Of a stretch of 64,000 bases of DNA, positions 33,492-42,393 are shown in pieces. Origin of the DNA: AC-32 sp038236705 (lineage in GTDB: Bacteria; Actinomycetota; Thermoleophilia; Gaiellales; Gaiellaceae); assembly GCA_038236705.1 (NCBI GenBank), contig JBBRZN010000004.1, forward strand, positions 1-64,000, read 5' to 3'. How positions within the stretch are numbered: position 1 is the stretch's first letter; every line of letters begins with the position of its first letter. The position numbers and the translations under genes are program-made. A model generated the notes under the pieces. It worked only from the letters and a program-made list of their open reading frames with translations. It did no database searches and was not told the origin of the DNA.

Positions 33492-34679
33492 CTAACCCTT
33501 GATCTCGGTCCAGGCCTGCTGCCAGCGGTTGTAGTCCATGCAGTTCGTCTTGCCGTTGCCGCAGTCGGCCGACGGCGTCTTCCAGAACCTGATGCTGTCG
33601 AAGTACGAAGCCGGCGCGTCTGCGTGGTACTGCTTGCAGGAGCCCGGGCTCAGCTGGTCCATGATCGCGCAGGCCTTCGTGTTGGCCGGCGTCTCGCCGA
33701 AGTAGATCGCCTGCTGCGCCTGCACCTTCGGGGTCGAGACCCACTTGGTCCAGAGGTACGCGCAGTTCGGGTGCTTCGACTTCGAGGAGAGCATCCACGT
33801 GTCGGCCCACCCCGTCGCGCCCTCGGTCGGGATCAGGTCCTTGACCGGGACCTTGTCCGCCACGAGCGTGTTGGTCTGGTACGGCCACGAGGCGCCGAGC
33901 GTGGCGTCGCCGTTCTTGAACAGGTCGATCTCGTCCGAGGCCAGCGACCAGTGCTTCTTCAGGAGCGGCCGCTGCTGCTTGAGCAGCTTGACCGCCGCGT
34001 CGAACTGCGGCTGCGTCAGCTCATACGGATCGGTGATCCCGAGGTCGGGCTTCGACTTCATCAGGTAGAGCGCCGCGTCGGCGATCTGGATCGGGTTGTC
34101 CGGGATCGTGATCTGGCCCTTGTACTTCGCGTCGTAGAGGGTCGCCCAGCTCGTCGGCGCCGGCTTCACCTTCGTGGTGTTGTAGAGGAGCGTGTTCGGG
34201 CCCCACTGGAGCGAGATGCCGTAGTGGACGCCGTCGATGGTGTTGTGCGGGGGTGCCTTGAGCGCCTGGATGAAGTTCGGAAAGTCCGGAATCAGCTCCG
34301 GGTTCATCGCCTGCACGTCCTCCCCGCGGATCAACCGCAGGGAAGCGTCTCCGGAGGCCGAGACCATGTCGTACTGGCCGCCGCCCTGGCGCATCAGCGT
34401 CACCATCTCGTCCGAGGAGCCGCCGTACTTGCTCGTGACCTTGCAGCCGGTCTGCTGCTCGAACGGCTTGACCCACTGAGGCTGCGTGTACCCCTCCCAC
34501 GCGATCAGCGACAGCTTGCCTTCGCCCTTCCCGATCGAGGTGGGCAGATTCGGCCCGGCCGCCTTCGTCGAGGTGGTTTTCTTGTCGCCGCCGCCGCAGC
34601 CTGCCGCGACGACCGCCAGCGCCCCGACCAGGAGCACCCACGCGCTCCAAGCGAGCGCGCGCTTGTAGACCTTCTTCAT
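33492..34679 (-). CDS. Second polyamine-type substrate-binding lipoprotein (PotD-like)
   Basis: The 395-residue precursor has a Sec signal with lipobox AAGC (about residue 28), then a Thr/Lys linker and a PotD-like fold: LSLIAWEGYTQPQW at the start of the mature domain, SSDEMVTLMRQGGGQYDMVSAS, and YGISLQWGPNTLLYNTTK. Four cysteines near the C-terminus (CAIM, SCKQ, DCGNG, NCMD) could form disulfides and are absent from the first PotD. The ATG overlaps the ATPase stop by four bases. Confidence 0.85.
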   Translation of the reverse strand: MKKVYKRALAWSAWVLLVGALAVVAAGCGGGDKKTTSTKAAGPNLPTSIGKGEGKLSLIAWEGYTQPQWVKPFEQQTGCKVTSKYGGSSDEMVTLMRQGGGQYDMVSASGDASLRLIRGEDVQAMNPELIPDFPNFIQALKAPPHNTIDGVHYGISLQWGPNTLLYNTTKVKPAPTSWATLYDAKYKGQITIPDNPIQIADAALYLMKSKPDLGITDPYELTQPQFDAAVKLLKQQRPLLKKHWSLASDEIDLFKNGDATLGASWPYQTNTLVADKVPVKDLIPTEGATGWADTWMLSSKSKHPNCAYLWTKWVSTPKVQAQQAIYFGETPANTKACAIMDQLSPGSCKQYHADAPASYFDSIRFWKTPSADCGNGKTNCMDYNRWQQAWTEIKG

Positions 34680-35755
34680 CTCTCTCCTTCCGTTTCGCTC
34701 GGTTTATCGAGCTCGAGCTGGTGTTCTGGGCGCCACTCGAGAAGAACTGCACGGCCCTTGGCATCGAGCGCCTCGGCCGACGAGGTTTCGAGGTTCTGCC
34801 GGACGACCTGAAGCCCGCCGCCCCCGTCGAGCTCGACGAGGAAGCGAGTGACCATGCCGGCGTAGACGACGTCGCTGATGCGGCCGGTCTCGGCGTGCCA
34901 GCCGCCCGCCGGTTCCGAGCCCGCGTCTGTCATGCGGATCTTTTCGGGCCGTACGGCGAAGCGCCTGCCGTCCCGCTCGACCACGTTCGAGACGCCGACG
35001 AACCCGGCGACGAACGCATTCGCGGGCCGTTCGTACACCTCGGCCGGCGCTCCGATCTGCTCGATGCGGCCGCGGTCGAACACGGCCAGCCGGTCGCTCA
35101 TCGTCAGCGCCTCGTCCTGGTCGTGCGTGACGTAGACGAACGTGATCGCGAGATCCTGCTGGAGGCTCTTCAGGAAGAGCTGCATCTCCTGGCGCAGCTT
35201 CAGGTCGAGCGCGCCGAGCGGCTCGTCGAGGAGCAGTACCTCGGGCCGGTTGACGAGCGCGCGGGCGAGCGCGACCCGTTGGCGCTGGCCGCCGGAGAGC
35301 TGGACGGGCTTGCGCTTGCCGATATCGGGAAGCCGCATCCGCCCGAGCACGTCGTCCACCCGCGCCTGCCGCTCCTTGCGCGGCACGCCGCTGACCCGAA
35401 GACCGTAGCCGACGTTCTCGGCGATCGTCATGTGCGGGAAGAGCGCGTAGTCCTGGAAGACCGTGTTGACGTCGCGCGCGTAGGGAGGCGTGTCGGAAAC
35501 GTCGTGTCCGCCGAGCTCGACCGCGCCCTCATCCGGGCGCTCGAAGCCTGCGATCAGCCTCAGCGTCGTCGTCTTGCCCGAGCCCGAGGGCCCGAGCAGC
35601 GTGAAGAACTCGCCCGCCTGAATCTCGAGATCGACGCGGTCCACCGCGATGATGTCGCCGTAGGACTTGCGCACGCCCTCGAGCCGCACGGCGGGCGCGC
35701 CGCCCGGGTGGGCGCCGAGGGACCGCTCCTCGGACGTTCGCTCCTGCAATGACAC
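34676..35755 (-). CDS. Second polyamine-type ABC ATPase (PotA-like)
   Basis: A 359-residue ATPase with GPSGSGKTT, LSGGQRQRVALARAL, VLLLDEPLGALD and VTHDQDEAL, and a C-terminal TOBE domain. The start is GTG at 35755, 10 bases after the stop of a short zinc-ribbon gene. It leads the potA2-D2-B2-C2-aldehyde dehydrogenase operon. The order A-D-B-C matches the first locus, which suggests an old duplication or a shared operon plan. Confidence 0.86.
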   Translation of the reverse strand: MSLQERTSEERSLGAHPGGAPAVRLEGVRKSYGDIIAVDRVDLEIQAGEFFTLLGPSGSGKTTTLRLIAGFERPDEGAVELGGHDVSDTPPYARDVNTVFQDYALFPHMTIAENVGYGLRVSGVPRKERQARVDDVLGRMRLPDIGKRKPVQLSGGQRQRVALARALVNRPEVLLLDEPLGALDLKLRQEMQLFLKSLQQDLAITFVYVTHDQDEALTMSDRLAVFDRGRIEQIGAPAEVYERPANAFVAGFVGVSNVVERDGRRFAVRPEKIRMTDAGSEPAGGWHAETGRISDVVYAGMVTRFLVELDGGGGLQVVRQNLETSSAEALDAKGRAVLLEWRPEHQLELDKPSETEGER

Positions 35756-35765
35756 CGGCCCGCGA

Positions 35766-35921
35766 TTATCGCGGGTTGGCGGCCTGCGGCGGGCAGGACT
35801 GCGGCTCACCCTCGCAGCAGCCGAGCTTGAACGCGCAGCGCGGGCACTGCCAGGTCTGGTGGCGCCAGTCCATGGCGCCCCCACACCGGGGACAGTGCTC
35901 GCGCGCGGGCTCGGCCTTCAC
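35766..35921 (-). CDS. 51-residue zinc-ribbon microprotein
   Basis: This short gene starts at a GTG at 35921 and reads through 51 sense codons to a TAA. It contains CPRCGGAMDW (C10, C13), then QCPRCAFKLGCC (C26, C29, C35, C36) and a last Cys at 43. Two CxxC knuckles 12 residues apart are the pattern of a rubredoxin-like zinc ribbon. It ends 10 bases before the ATPase gene, in the same direction, so it may be the first gene of the second polyamine operon. Function is unknown. Confidence 0.65.
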   Translation of the reverse strand: MKAEPAREHCPRCGGAMDWRHQTWQCPRCAFKLGCCEGEPQSCPPQAANPR

Positions 35922-35954
35922 ACCCCGGAGCCTAGAAGAAGCCCCGGCAGACGG

Positions 35955-36374
35955 TCAGCTGGGCGTGTGCAGCAGGCTCTCGACGTCCTGGACGCCCTGA
36001 ACCTTGCGTGCCTTGCCGACGAGCTCCTCGATCAGCTCCGGAGAGTCGACCTCGCCGCGCAGCACGACCTTGCCGTCCTCGGCGTTGACGTTGATCTTGC
36101 CCTTTGGAACCTCGACGTCGCGGAAGATCTCGGACTCGACCTTGCGCGCCAGCGTCACATCGTCGGGCTGCGGCTTCGGCTCCTCGTGCAGGTGCGTGGC
36201 CCGCTGCTTGAGCGCGTTCGCCCGATGCGTCAGACCGCCGGTCTTGCGCCTCTGTCGGCGCAGGAAGCCCGAGAGGCGGTCGGCGGTCACCTTGCGGCGG
36301 CGCTTGCCGTTCTCGGGGTCGAAGAAGTAGACGAGCGCGGCGCCGAGCGCCGCAAAGCGCAATCTTTTGATCAT
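35955..36374 (-). CDS. BON-domain protein with N-terminal membrane anchor
   Basis: A 139-residue protein. A short hydrophobic start (LRFAALGAALVYFFDPENGKRRR) is a widespread anchor motif, followed by a basic linker and a BON domain (LARKVESEIFRDV, GKVVLRGEVDSPELIEELVGKARKVQGVQDVES). BON domains bind phospholipid or other envelope components and often occur in stress-protective proteins. The ATG is at 36374. It stands alone between the polyamine operon and a small acidic gene. Confidence 0.82.
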   Translation of the reverse strand: MIKRLRFAALGAALVYFFDPENGKRRRKVTADRLSGFLRRQRRKTGGLTHRANALKQRATHLHEEPKPQPDDVTLARKVESEIFRDVEVPKGKINVNAEDGKVVLRGEVDSPELIEELVGKARKVQGVQDVESLLHTPS

Positions 36375-36447
36375 CGGTTCCCTCCTGATAGGTGAAAGCC
36401 GGGACGTACCCCGACGTTCGTGGCGGAAACCGAGAGCCTAAAGAGTC

Positions 36448-36747
36448 TCAGTCACCCCAGTCGAAGTCGCGCGACTTGCTCCAGAGCCCTTCTTCCTTCG
36501 GCTCGGCCTCGTCGGGCTCGGTCGGCCAGGCAGGCGGGGGCGAAGCCGACACGGCCTGCTCCTCGCCGTCCATGGTCTCCTCGATCTTCGCCTGCTCCTC
36601 CGTCTTGAAGAGCGGGTGGTTCTCGAACGGGTCCTGGGTCTTGTACTTGTCGATCGGCAGATCGCTCTCGAGCTCGGAGTTCTTCTCCTTGAGGTCGAGG
36701 TGATCCTGAATTACCTGCGCGAACAGCGACGAAGTCTCCACCGGCAT
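36448..36747 (-). CDS. Small acidic hypothetical protein
   Basis: A 99-residue acidic protein with no signal or membrane segment. The N-terminal half is helical (SSLFAQVIQDHLDLKEKNSELE). The centre has DPFENHPLFKTEEQAKIEETM and the rest is Pro/Glu-rich and probably disordered, ending in SRDFDWGD. No family was recognised. The composition and the strong ATG context argue for a real gene. Function unknown. Confidence 0.55.
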   Translation of the reverse strand: MPVETSSLFAQVIQDHLDLKEKNSELESDLPIDKYKTQDPFENHPLFKTEEQAKIEETMDGEEQAVSASPPPAWPTEPDEAEPKEEGLWSKSRDFDWGD

Positions 36748-36816
36748 ACGTCCTCCCGTGGTCTTGGGGGCAAGGCGCCGGATTCTAGCGCCTTAGCCAG
36801 AAGACCGAGCCAAACC

Positions 36817-38583
36817 CTAGGTCTGCTGCGCTCTCGACCTGGCGGTGACGACCCTGTTCTTGCCCGCGCGCTTGGCTTCGTAGAGTGCTCTGTCGGCCGC
36901 GGAGACGAGGTTGTCGCCCAGCGCGGCCTCGGGGAAAGCGGCGACGCCGAGGCTCACCGTGACGCGGATGCGCGAGCCGTTGGGAGCGAGGATCGTCCGG
37001 TCCGCGAGTGCGGCCCGGGCGCGCTCGGCGAGACGGGTGGCGCCGTCGAGGTCGGTCCCGGGCAGGACGATTGCGAACTCCTCGCCGCCCCAGCGGGCGG
37101 GGAGGTCGATCTCGCGCATGCACTCGCGCAGGGTCTCGGCGAACTCGACCAGGACACCGTCGCCGACCGGGTGGCCGAAGCGGTCGTTGATCGACTTGAA
37201 GCTGTCGAGGTCGGCGAGCACGAAGGCGACCGAGCCGCCGAAGCGCTCCGCGCGCAGCAACTCGCTCGCGAGCGCCTCTTCGCATTGGCGGCGGTTCGCG
37301 AGCCCTGTGAGCATGTCCACGAGGGCCTGGCGCGCGACGATGCGGTGCAGGCGCGCGTTCTCGAGGGCGATCGCGGCGTGCGCGACCAGCGTCGCGGCTG
37401 TTCGCCGCTGCTCGACGGTAAAGCCCCGGCCGGAGAGGGAAAGCGTGCCGAAGCTCTGCCGCCCGGCCGTGAGCCGAAGCTCGAAGCGCTCGCCCCGGTC
37501 CGAGAGCGTGCCGGCCTGAACGAGCTCGCCGGCCAGGCCGACCACGAGGCCGCCGGTCGCGCCGGTGGTCTCGACCACTGTCTCGACGATCACGCGCAGA
37601 AGCTGGTCGACGTCGTGGGTGGCCGCGAGCGCCTCGCCGAAGCGAACGTTCGCCTCCCGCAGGCGCGCGCGCTCGGCGCCGAGCTCCTCGACCCGGGCCT
37701 CGAGCTGGTCGGCCATCTCGTTGAAGGCGAGACCGAGACGTGCGAACTCGTCGCGACCGCGAACCGACACCCGGCGGTCGAGCCGGCCGCGGGCGATCCC
37801 GTTGGCGGCCTCCGCGAGGCCGCCGAGCGACTTGACGATCGAGCCGCCGACGACGTAGGCGACGAAGACGATCAGCGCCAGCGAGCTGAGCAGGCCGATC
37901 AGGAGTCGATGGTCGGCCGAGGCGACGGCATCGTCGATCCGGGACTGGGGCGAGAGCAGCGCCAGTGCGGTCTCCGAGGTCTGCTGCGGCCTGGCGGCGA
38001 GCGTGCGGTAGCGGTCGCCGCCAACCGAAAGGGTGCGGGCGCTCGAGGGAGCAGAGAACGAGTGGCCGAGAAGGCCGGCGGGCCCGGCGGCGATGCGTCG
38101 TCGCTTGAGAACGACCAGTAGGTCGCCGCGCGAGAGGCCGGATCGGGCGCGCAGCCGCGCGAGCGAGGGCGAGGGCGAGGTGAGCGGAACGCCCGCGACG
38201 AGGGTGCCGAGCAGGCCTTTCGAGCTGACGACCGAGACCTCCGAGCCGGGGCCGATCGTCCTCGTGGGCCCGAGCGTGAGCGCCTGCGACTCGAGCCGGA
38301 GGCCCGGGTTTCCTGCGAGGAGCCTCCGCAGCGTCCGCCGGTCGGCTCGCTGGAGCGCCTGCTGGAAGCCCTGGCTCGCGGCGAGCTGATTGGCCCGGCG
38401 GTCGGCCGATGCGAGCTCGGCCTTGTACCCTGCAAGCACGGCACGCAGGCCTGCCTCCAGGCGAACGTCGACGCGCCGGGTCTCGCTCCGTCCGGAGACA
38501 GCGTGCAACGCCCAGCCGGCCGCGCCGAGAGGCAGCAGCGAGACGAGCAGGAAGTACGCGACGAGCTTGAGCTTGAAGCTCAT
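36817..38583 (-). CDS. Membrane-bound diguanylate cyclase (HAMP-GAF-GGDEF)
   Basis: The 588-residue sensor has a first membrane segment (7-27), a periplasmic domain of about 185 residues, a second membrane segment (about 226-246), a HAMP domain, a GAF-like domain (about 325-415) and a GGDEF domain. The catalytic loop reads RWGGEEF near residue 496-500, an active variant, and the inhibitory I-site RxxD (REID) lies five residues before it. It should make c-di-GMP in response to an outside signal. No phosphodiesterase is encoded nearby. Confidence 0.88.
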   Translation of the reverse strand: MSFKLKLVAYFLLVSLLPLGAAGWALHAVSGRSETRRVDVRLEAGLRAVLAGYKAELASADRRANQLAASQGFQQALQRADRRTLRRLLAGNPGLRLESQALTLGPTRTIGPGSEVSVVSSKGLLGTLVAGVPLTSPSPSLARLRARSGLSRGDLLVVLKRRRIAAGPAGLLGHSFSAPSSARTLSVGGDRYRTLAARPQQTSETALALLSPQSRIDDAVASADHRLLIGLLSSLALIVFVAYVVGGSIVKSLGGLAEAANGIARGRLDRRVSVRGRDEFARLGLAFNEMADQLEARVEELGAERARLREANVRFGEALAATHDVDQLLRVIVETVVETTGATGGLVVGLAGELVQAGTLSDRGERFELRLTAGRQSFGTLSLSGRGFTVEQRRTAATLVAHAAIALENARLHRIVARQALVDMLTGLANRRQCEEALASELLRAERFGGSVAFVLADLDSFKSINDRFGHPVGDGVLVEFAETLRECMREIDLPARWGGEEFAIVLPGTDLDGATRLAERARAALADRTILAPNGSRIRVTVSLGVAAFPEAALGDNLVSAADRALYEAKRAGKNRVVTARSRAQQT

Positions 38584-38654
38584 TGCCTAAATTCAGGTTC
38601 CACGGGGTTTCGCCGATACCACGACTAGAGTGATCGGCATCACCAGGGGAACAA

Positions 38655-39314
38655 ATGAATAGAGGTCTCGCGATTATTGCTCTGTCAGCGCTCATCGCGG
38701 CGGCACTCGCCGCTGCCGTCACGCTCCCGGCCCTGATCGTGAGCGGCGAGGATGCTCCGCCGGCCGCCCTTTCGATCGCAGCGGGCAGCAAGCGGATCGT
38801 CGTGCGTGCGCCGGCCCTGCCCACGCTTCGCATCGTTGTACGTCGCGCCCCGAGCAACTTCTTGCCTCCTGCCCCTGTGGCTCTGGCTCTGGCTCCCACG
38901 CAGTCTTCCGGTTCCGCCCTTGCCTCCGCGCCCGTTTCCGGGAGCACGGCGGGGACGACAGGCTCCGGCTCGCGCAACGCGCTGAACACGAAGGCTGAGA
39001 AGCGCGCCAAACCGTCCAAACGGGTCGTGCCGCCGGCGCCAACGGTCGTGCCACCCCCGGCTCCTCCGGCTCCGCCGCCGCCGCCGCCGGAATCCAAGAC
39101 GAAGGATCACGGCGACAAGCAGAAGGGCTCGAAGGGAAAGCACGAGGAGAAGGCCAAGAGCCACGGCCATGGTCATGGTCAAAAGCAGCGGGATCACGGA
39201 CACGACCACGACAAGGGTGGCGGGCAGAAAGAGCGCGGCCACGGTCACGGCAACGAGGGCAGCAAGGACAAGGGCAAGGACGAGGGCGACAAGGGCCACG
39301 GCCCGAAGCGCTAG
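38655..39314 (+). CDS. Secreted low-complexity protein with His/Lys/Gly-rich tail
   Basis: The 219-residue product has a signal peptide (LAIIALSALIAAALAAAVTLP), a moderately hydrophobic middle region, a proline run (PPPAPPAPPPPPP) and a C-terminal tail of about 75 residues rich in His, Lys, Gly and Asp (HGHGHGQKQRDHGHDHD). Such tails can bind Ni, Zn or Cu, or act as polyelectrolytes at the cell surface. No family was recognised. The gene is divergent from the diguanylate cyclase gene, with 71 bases between the two starts. Confidence 0.6.
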   Translation: MNRGLAIIALSALIAAALAAAVTLPALIVSGEDAPPAALSIAAGSKRIVVRAPALPTLRIVVRRAPSNFLPPAPVALALAPTQSSGSALASAPVSGSTAGTTGSGSRNALNTKAEKRAKPSKRVVPPAPTVVPPPAPPAPPPPPPESKTKDHGDKQKGSKGKHEEKAKSHGHGHGQKQRDHGHDHDKGGGQKERGHGHGNEGSKDKGKDEGDKGHGPKR

Positions 39315-39324
39315 GCTCTCGCCT

Positions 39325-39504
39325 GTGCCCCGTTTGCGCAGCCTTCGTCGCGCCGGCCCTCTCGGCCTAGCCCTCACTGCCTGGGACATCTGGCGACGCA
39401 TCCCAAAGAAGCACCGCCGCGCGATCCTGCGTCAGGCCCGCAAGCACGGGCCCACGGTCGCCACGAAGCTGATGCAGCAGCGCCAGCGCCGCCCCCGTCC
39501 CTAG
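39325..39504 (+). CDS. Small basic protein, 59 residues
   Basis: A GTG-started frame 10 bases after the His-rich gene encodes a very basic, helical 59-residue protein (LTAWDIWRRIPKKHRRAILRQARKHG). The pattern resembles short actinobacterial hypothetical proteins that may bind nucleic acid or membranes. Its stop codon shares the palindrome CTAG with the stop of the convergent sucA gene. No function can be assigned. Confidence 0.5.
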   Translation: MPRLRSLRRAGPLGLALTAWDIWRRIPKKHRRAILRQARKHGPTVATKLMQQRQRRPRP

Positions 39505-42335
39505 CCTGGGCTCAGCGCCCTCAGCGCTTCTCCGACGATTCTGTCCTGTTCCTTCAGGTGCGCCGTGGGATAGCCCTCGGACGGGCTCGCGCGCCAGGGG
39601 CGCCCGGCGAATCGGAGGTCAACGCCCTCTGGCAGCGACTCTTCGAGCCGGTGTCGAATCGCCCGCCAGGCGCCCATGTTCTGCGGCTCCTCCTGTACCC
39701 AGACGAGCTCTTCGAGCCCGGGGTAGCCGCGCACCAGCTCGGCTGCCGCGCGCACCGGGAACGGGTAGAGCTGCTCGAGCCGGCCCACCGCGATCCACTC
39801 TGAGGCGCGACGCAGCTCGTGCCCGACGAGATCGTAGTAGACCTTCCCCGAGCAGAGCACAAGCCTCCGCACCTTCGCCGGATCCGCCACGGGATCGTCG
39901 AGCACGGGCTGGAAGGAGCCCTCGGCGAGCTCGCACAGCTCCGAGGCCGCCTGCTTCAGGCGCAACAGGCCCTTGGGCGTCATCACGATCAGCGGGCGCG
40001 CGCTGGGGTCGAGTGCCTGCCTGCGCATGAGATGGAAGTATTGGGCCGCCGTGGTGCAGTTGGCGATGCGGATGTTCTCCTGCGCTGCGAGCTGGAGGAA
40101 CCGCTCGAGCCGCGCGCTCGAGTGCTCCGGGCCGTTGCCCTCGTAGCCGTGCGGGAGCAGCAGCGTCAGCCGTGAGGTCTGTCCCCATTTCGAGAGGCCG
40201 GAGACGATGAACTGGTCGATCGCCACCTCCGCGCCGTTGACGAAGTCGCCGAACTGCGCCTCCCAGGCGACGAGCGCCTCGGGCGCGGCCACCGAGTAGC
40301 CGTACTCGAAGCCGAGGCACGCCTCCTCGGAGAGCGGCGAGTTGTGGATCTCGAACGACGCCGTTGCCTCGCGGAGGTTCTGCACCGGCGTGTAGACCTG
40401 CCCGTTCTGGGCGTCGTGCAGGACGAGATGGCGGTGCGAGAACGTGCCGCGCTCGGTGTCCTGGCCGGTGAGGCGAATCGGGATGCCCTCGACGAGCAGG
40501 CTCGCGAAGGCGAGCTCCTCGGCCTGGCCCCAGTCGATCCCGCCCTGGTCGAGCGCATCGCGGCGCCGCTCGAGCTGCTTCGCGAGCTTCGGGTTGACCG
40601 TGAACCTCTCGGGCACGCCAAGGAGCTCGTCGTTCAGCGCGCGCAGGCGGTCCGCGCCGACCGCGGTCACGACCTCGGCCCTGCTCGAGGCCGGAATGCG
40701 GCCTTCGTAGGCCACCGCGGGGACGGCCTGGCCGAACGTCGTCTTCAGCCGCTCGTGCGCCTCCTTGAGCCTCGCGTCCATTTCGGCCGCCATCGCATCG
40801 GCCTCCTCCTGCGAGACGGCGCCTTCGTCCACCAGCTCCTGCTCGTATTGCTCGCGCACGCTTGGCTGCTGCTCGATGCGCGCGGCCATCAGCGGCTGGG
40901 TGTAGGCGGCCTCGTCCTGTTCGTTATGGCCGTGCCGGCGGTAGCCGACCAGGTCGATGACCACGTCGGTGCAGAAGCGGCGGCGGAAGGCGAGCGCCAG
41001 TCGGACCGCGGCGAGCGCGGCCTCCGGGTCGTCGGCGTTCACGTGCACGATCGGGAGGTCGAAGCCCTTGGCGAGGTCGCTCGAGTAGCGGGTCGAGCGC
41101 CCGTCCGCCGGGTCGGTGGTGAAGCCGATCTGGTTGTTCGCGATCAGGTGCAGCGTGCCGCCGGTCGAGTAGCCGGACAGGTCGGCCAGGTTGAGCGTCT
41201 CGGCGACGACGCCCTGCGCCGGAAAGGCCGCGTCGCCGTGGATCTGGATCGGCATCGCAACGGAGGAGTCGTGGTAGCCGGTGCGGCTCGAGCGGTCGGT
41301 CTGCTCCGCGCGTGTGCGGCCCTCGACAACCGGGTCGACAGCCTCGAGGTGGCTCGGGTTCGAGGCCAGGGTGAGCGTGATCTCGCCGGAGGGCGTGCGC
41401 CGCGAGCCCTCGGCGCCGAGGTGGTACTTCACGTCGCCGGTCCCGCCTTCGGGATCGGAGACGACGGCCTCGAGCGTCCGCTCGCCCTCGAACTCCCGCA
41501 GAATCGTCTCGTAGGGCCGGCCGAGCACGTGGGCGAGCACGTTCAGGCGCCCCCGGTGCGCCATGCCGAACACGACCTCGTGCGCTCCTTCCTCGGCGGC
41601 GAGCTGGATCGCCTCGTCGAGCATCGGGATCATCACGTCGAGCCCCTCGATCGAGAACTGCTTCTGGCCGAGGAACGCACGGCGGAGGTAGCGCTCGAAG
41701 CCCTCGACCTCCGTGAGGCGCTCGAGCAGCCAGCGCCGTTCGTCCGGCATGATCGGCAGACGGTAGCGGCCCGATTCGATCGCCGAGCGCAGCCAGACGC
41801 GCTGTTCGTGGTCCGAGATGTGCTCGATCTCGTAGGCGCTCGTGCCGCAGTACGTCTCGCGAAGCCGCGGCAGCACGTCGGCCAGCGTCTCACCGGGGAC
41901 GTGGACGCGGAGCATGTCGGCCGGGATCAGCTGCTGGAGCTCGGGCGTGAGCTTCGGCTCGAGGCGCTCCGGCTCGAGGGAGGGGTCGCCGACAGGCTCG
42001 GACCCCAGCGGGTCGAGCCGCGCGGCGAGATGGCCGTGCGTGCGGTAGGCCTTGACGAGCGCCATCGCCGCTGCGACCGCGCCCAGGAGGGTCTTGTCCG
42101 CCGGAGGCGCGACGGGCTCGGCCGGCGCGGGCGCCGGCGCAGTCGCTACGTGGCCGTTTCCGTCCTCCTGGAGGAGCTCGACCAGCCGGGCGAGGCCGGG
42201 ATGGGTCGCCACCAGCTCGCTAGCGCCACTCTCAAAGAGCGCGCGCCACTCGCTCGGGACCGCCTCGGGGTTTTCGAGGTACTGCTCGAGGAGCGCGCTG
42301 GCGAAGCCCGCGTTCAGGCCGTCTACTTCGTGCAT
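39501..42335 (-). CDS. sucA: 2-oxoglutarate dehydrogenase E1 component
   Basis: The 944-residue thiamine-diphosphate enzyme has the E1 N-terminal motif SALLEQYLENPEAVPSEW, an Ala/Pro linker (about 65-80), the catalytic HxxR motif in FGMAHRGRLNVLAH, the ThDP-binding stretch GDAAFPAQGVVAETLNLA, and the C-terminal LLPHGYEGNGPEHSSARLERFLQL. It decarboxylates 2-oxoglutarate in the TCA cycle. It lacks the N-terminal succinyltransferase domain found in mycobacterial KGD, so a separate E2 must exist elsewhere. The ATG at 42335 was chosen because AAAGAG lies seven bases upstream; a GTG two codons earlier is possible. Confidence 0.93.
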   Translation of the reverse strand: MHEVDGLNAGFASALLEQYLENPEAVPSEWRALFESGASELVATHPGLARLVELLQEDGNGHVATAPAPAPAEPVAPPADKTLLGAVAAAMALVKAYRTHGHLAARLDPLGSEPVGDPSLEPERLEPKLTPELQQLIPADMLRVHVPGETLADVLPRLRETYCGTSAYEIEHISDHEQRVWLRSAIESGRYRLPIMPDERRWLLERLTEVEGFERYLRRAFLGQKQFSIEGLDVMIPMLDEAIQLAAEEGAHEVVFGMAHRGRLNVLAHVLGRPYETILREFEGERTLEAVVSDPEGGTGDVKYHLGAEGSRRTPSGEITLTLASNPSHLEAVDPVVEGRTRAEQTDRSSRTGYHDSSVAMPIQIHGDAAFPAQGVVAETLNLADLSGYSTGGTLHLIANNQIGFTTDPADGRSTRYSSDLAKGFDLPIVHVNADDPEAALAAVRLALAFRRRFCTDVVIDLVGYRRHGHNEQDEAAYTQPLMAARIEQQPSVREQYEQELVDEGAVSQEEADAMAAEMDARLKEAHERLKTTFGQAVPAVAYEGRIPASSRAEVVTAVGADRLRALNDELLGVPERFTVNPKLAKQLERRRDALDQGGIDWGQAEELAFASLLVEGIPIRLTGQDTERGTFSHRHLVLHDAQNGQVYTPVQNLREATASFEIHNSPLSEEACLGFEYGYSVAAPEALVAWEAQFGDFVNGAEVAIDQFIVSGLSKWGQTSRLTLLLPHGYEGNGPEHSSARLERFLQLAAQENIRIANCTTAAQYFHLMRRQALDPSARPLIVMTPKGLLRLKQAASELCELAEGSFQPVLDDPVADPAKVRRLVLCSGKVYYDLVGHELRRASEWIAVGRLEQLYPFPVRAAAELVRGYPGLEELVWVQEEPQNMGAWRAIRHRLEESLPEGVDLRFAGRPWRASPSEGYPTAHLKEQDRIVGEALRALSPG

Positions 42336-42393
42336 GCTCACACTCTTTGTTGTACCACCGGGATACCCTCCCGGAGCGGCTGGATTCCGCGGC

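Noticed and set aside
20433..35921. The polyamine loci as a horizontally acquired island
   Set aside because: Base composition and codon use look like those of the neighbours, and no integrase, tRNA junction or flanking repeat supports insertion as a unit.
36785..39097. A 770-residue minus-strand frame across the diguanylate cyclase and His-rich genes
   Set aside because: It is in a different frame from the GGDEF motif and is low-complexity Arg/Ala/Pro sequence.
39501..42335. sucA as a mycobacterial-type KGD with a fused succinyltransferase domain
   Set aside because: The N-terminal transferase domain is absent; the product is about 300 residues shorter and starts with the plain E1 N-terminus.
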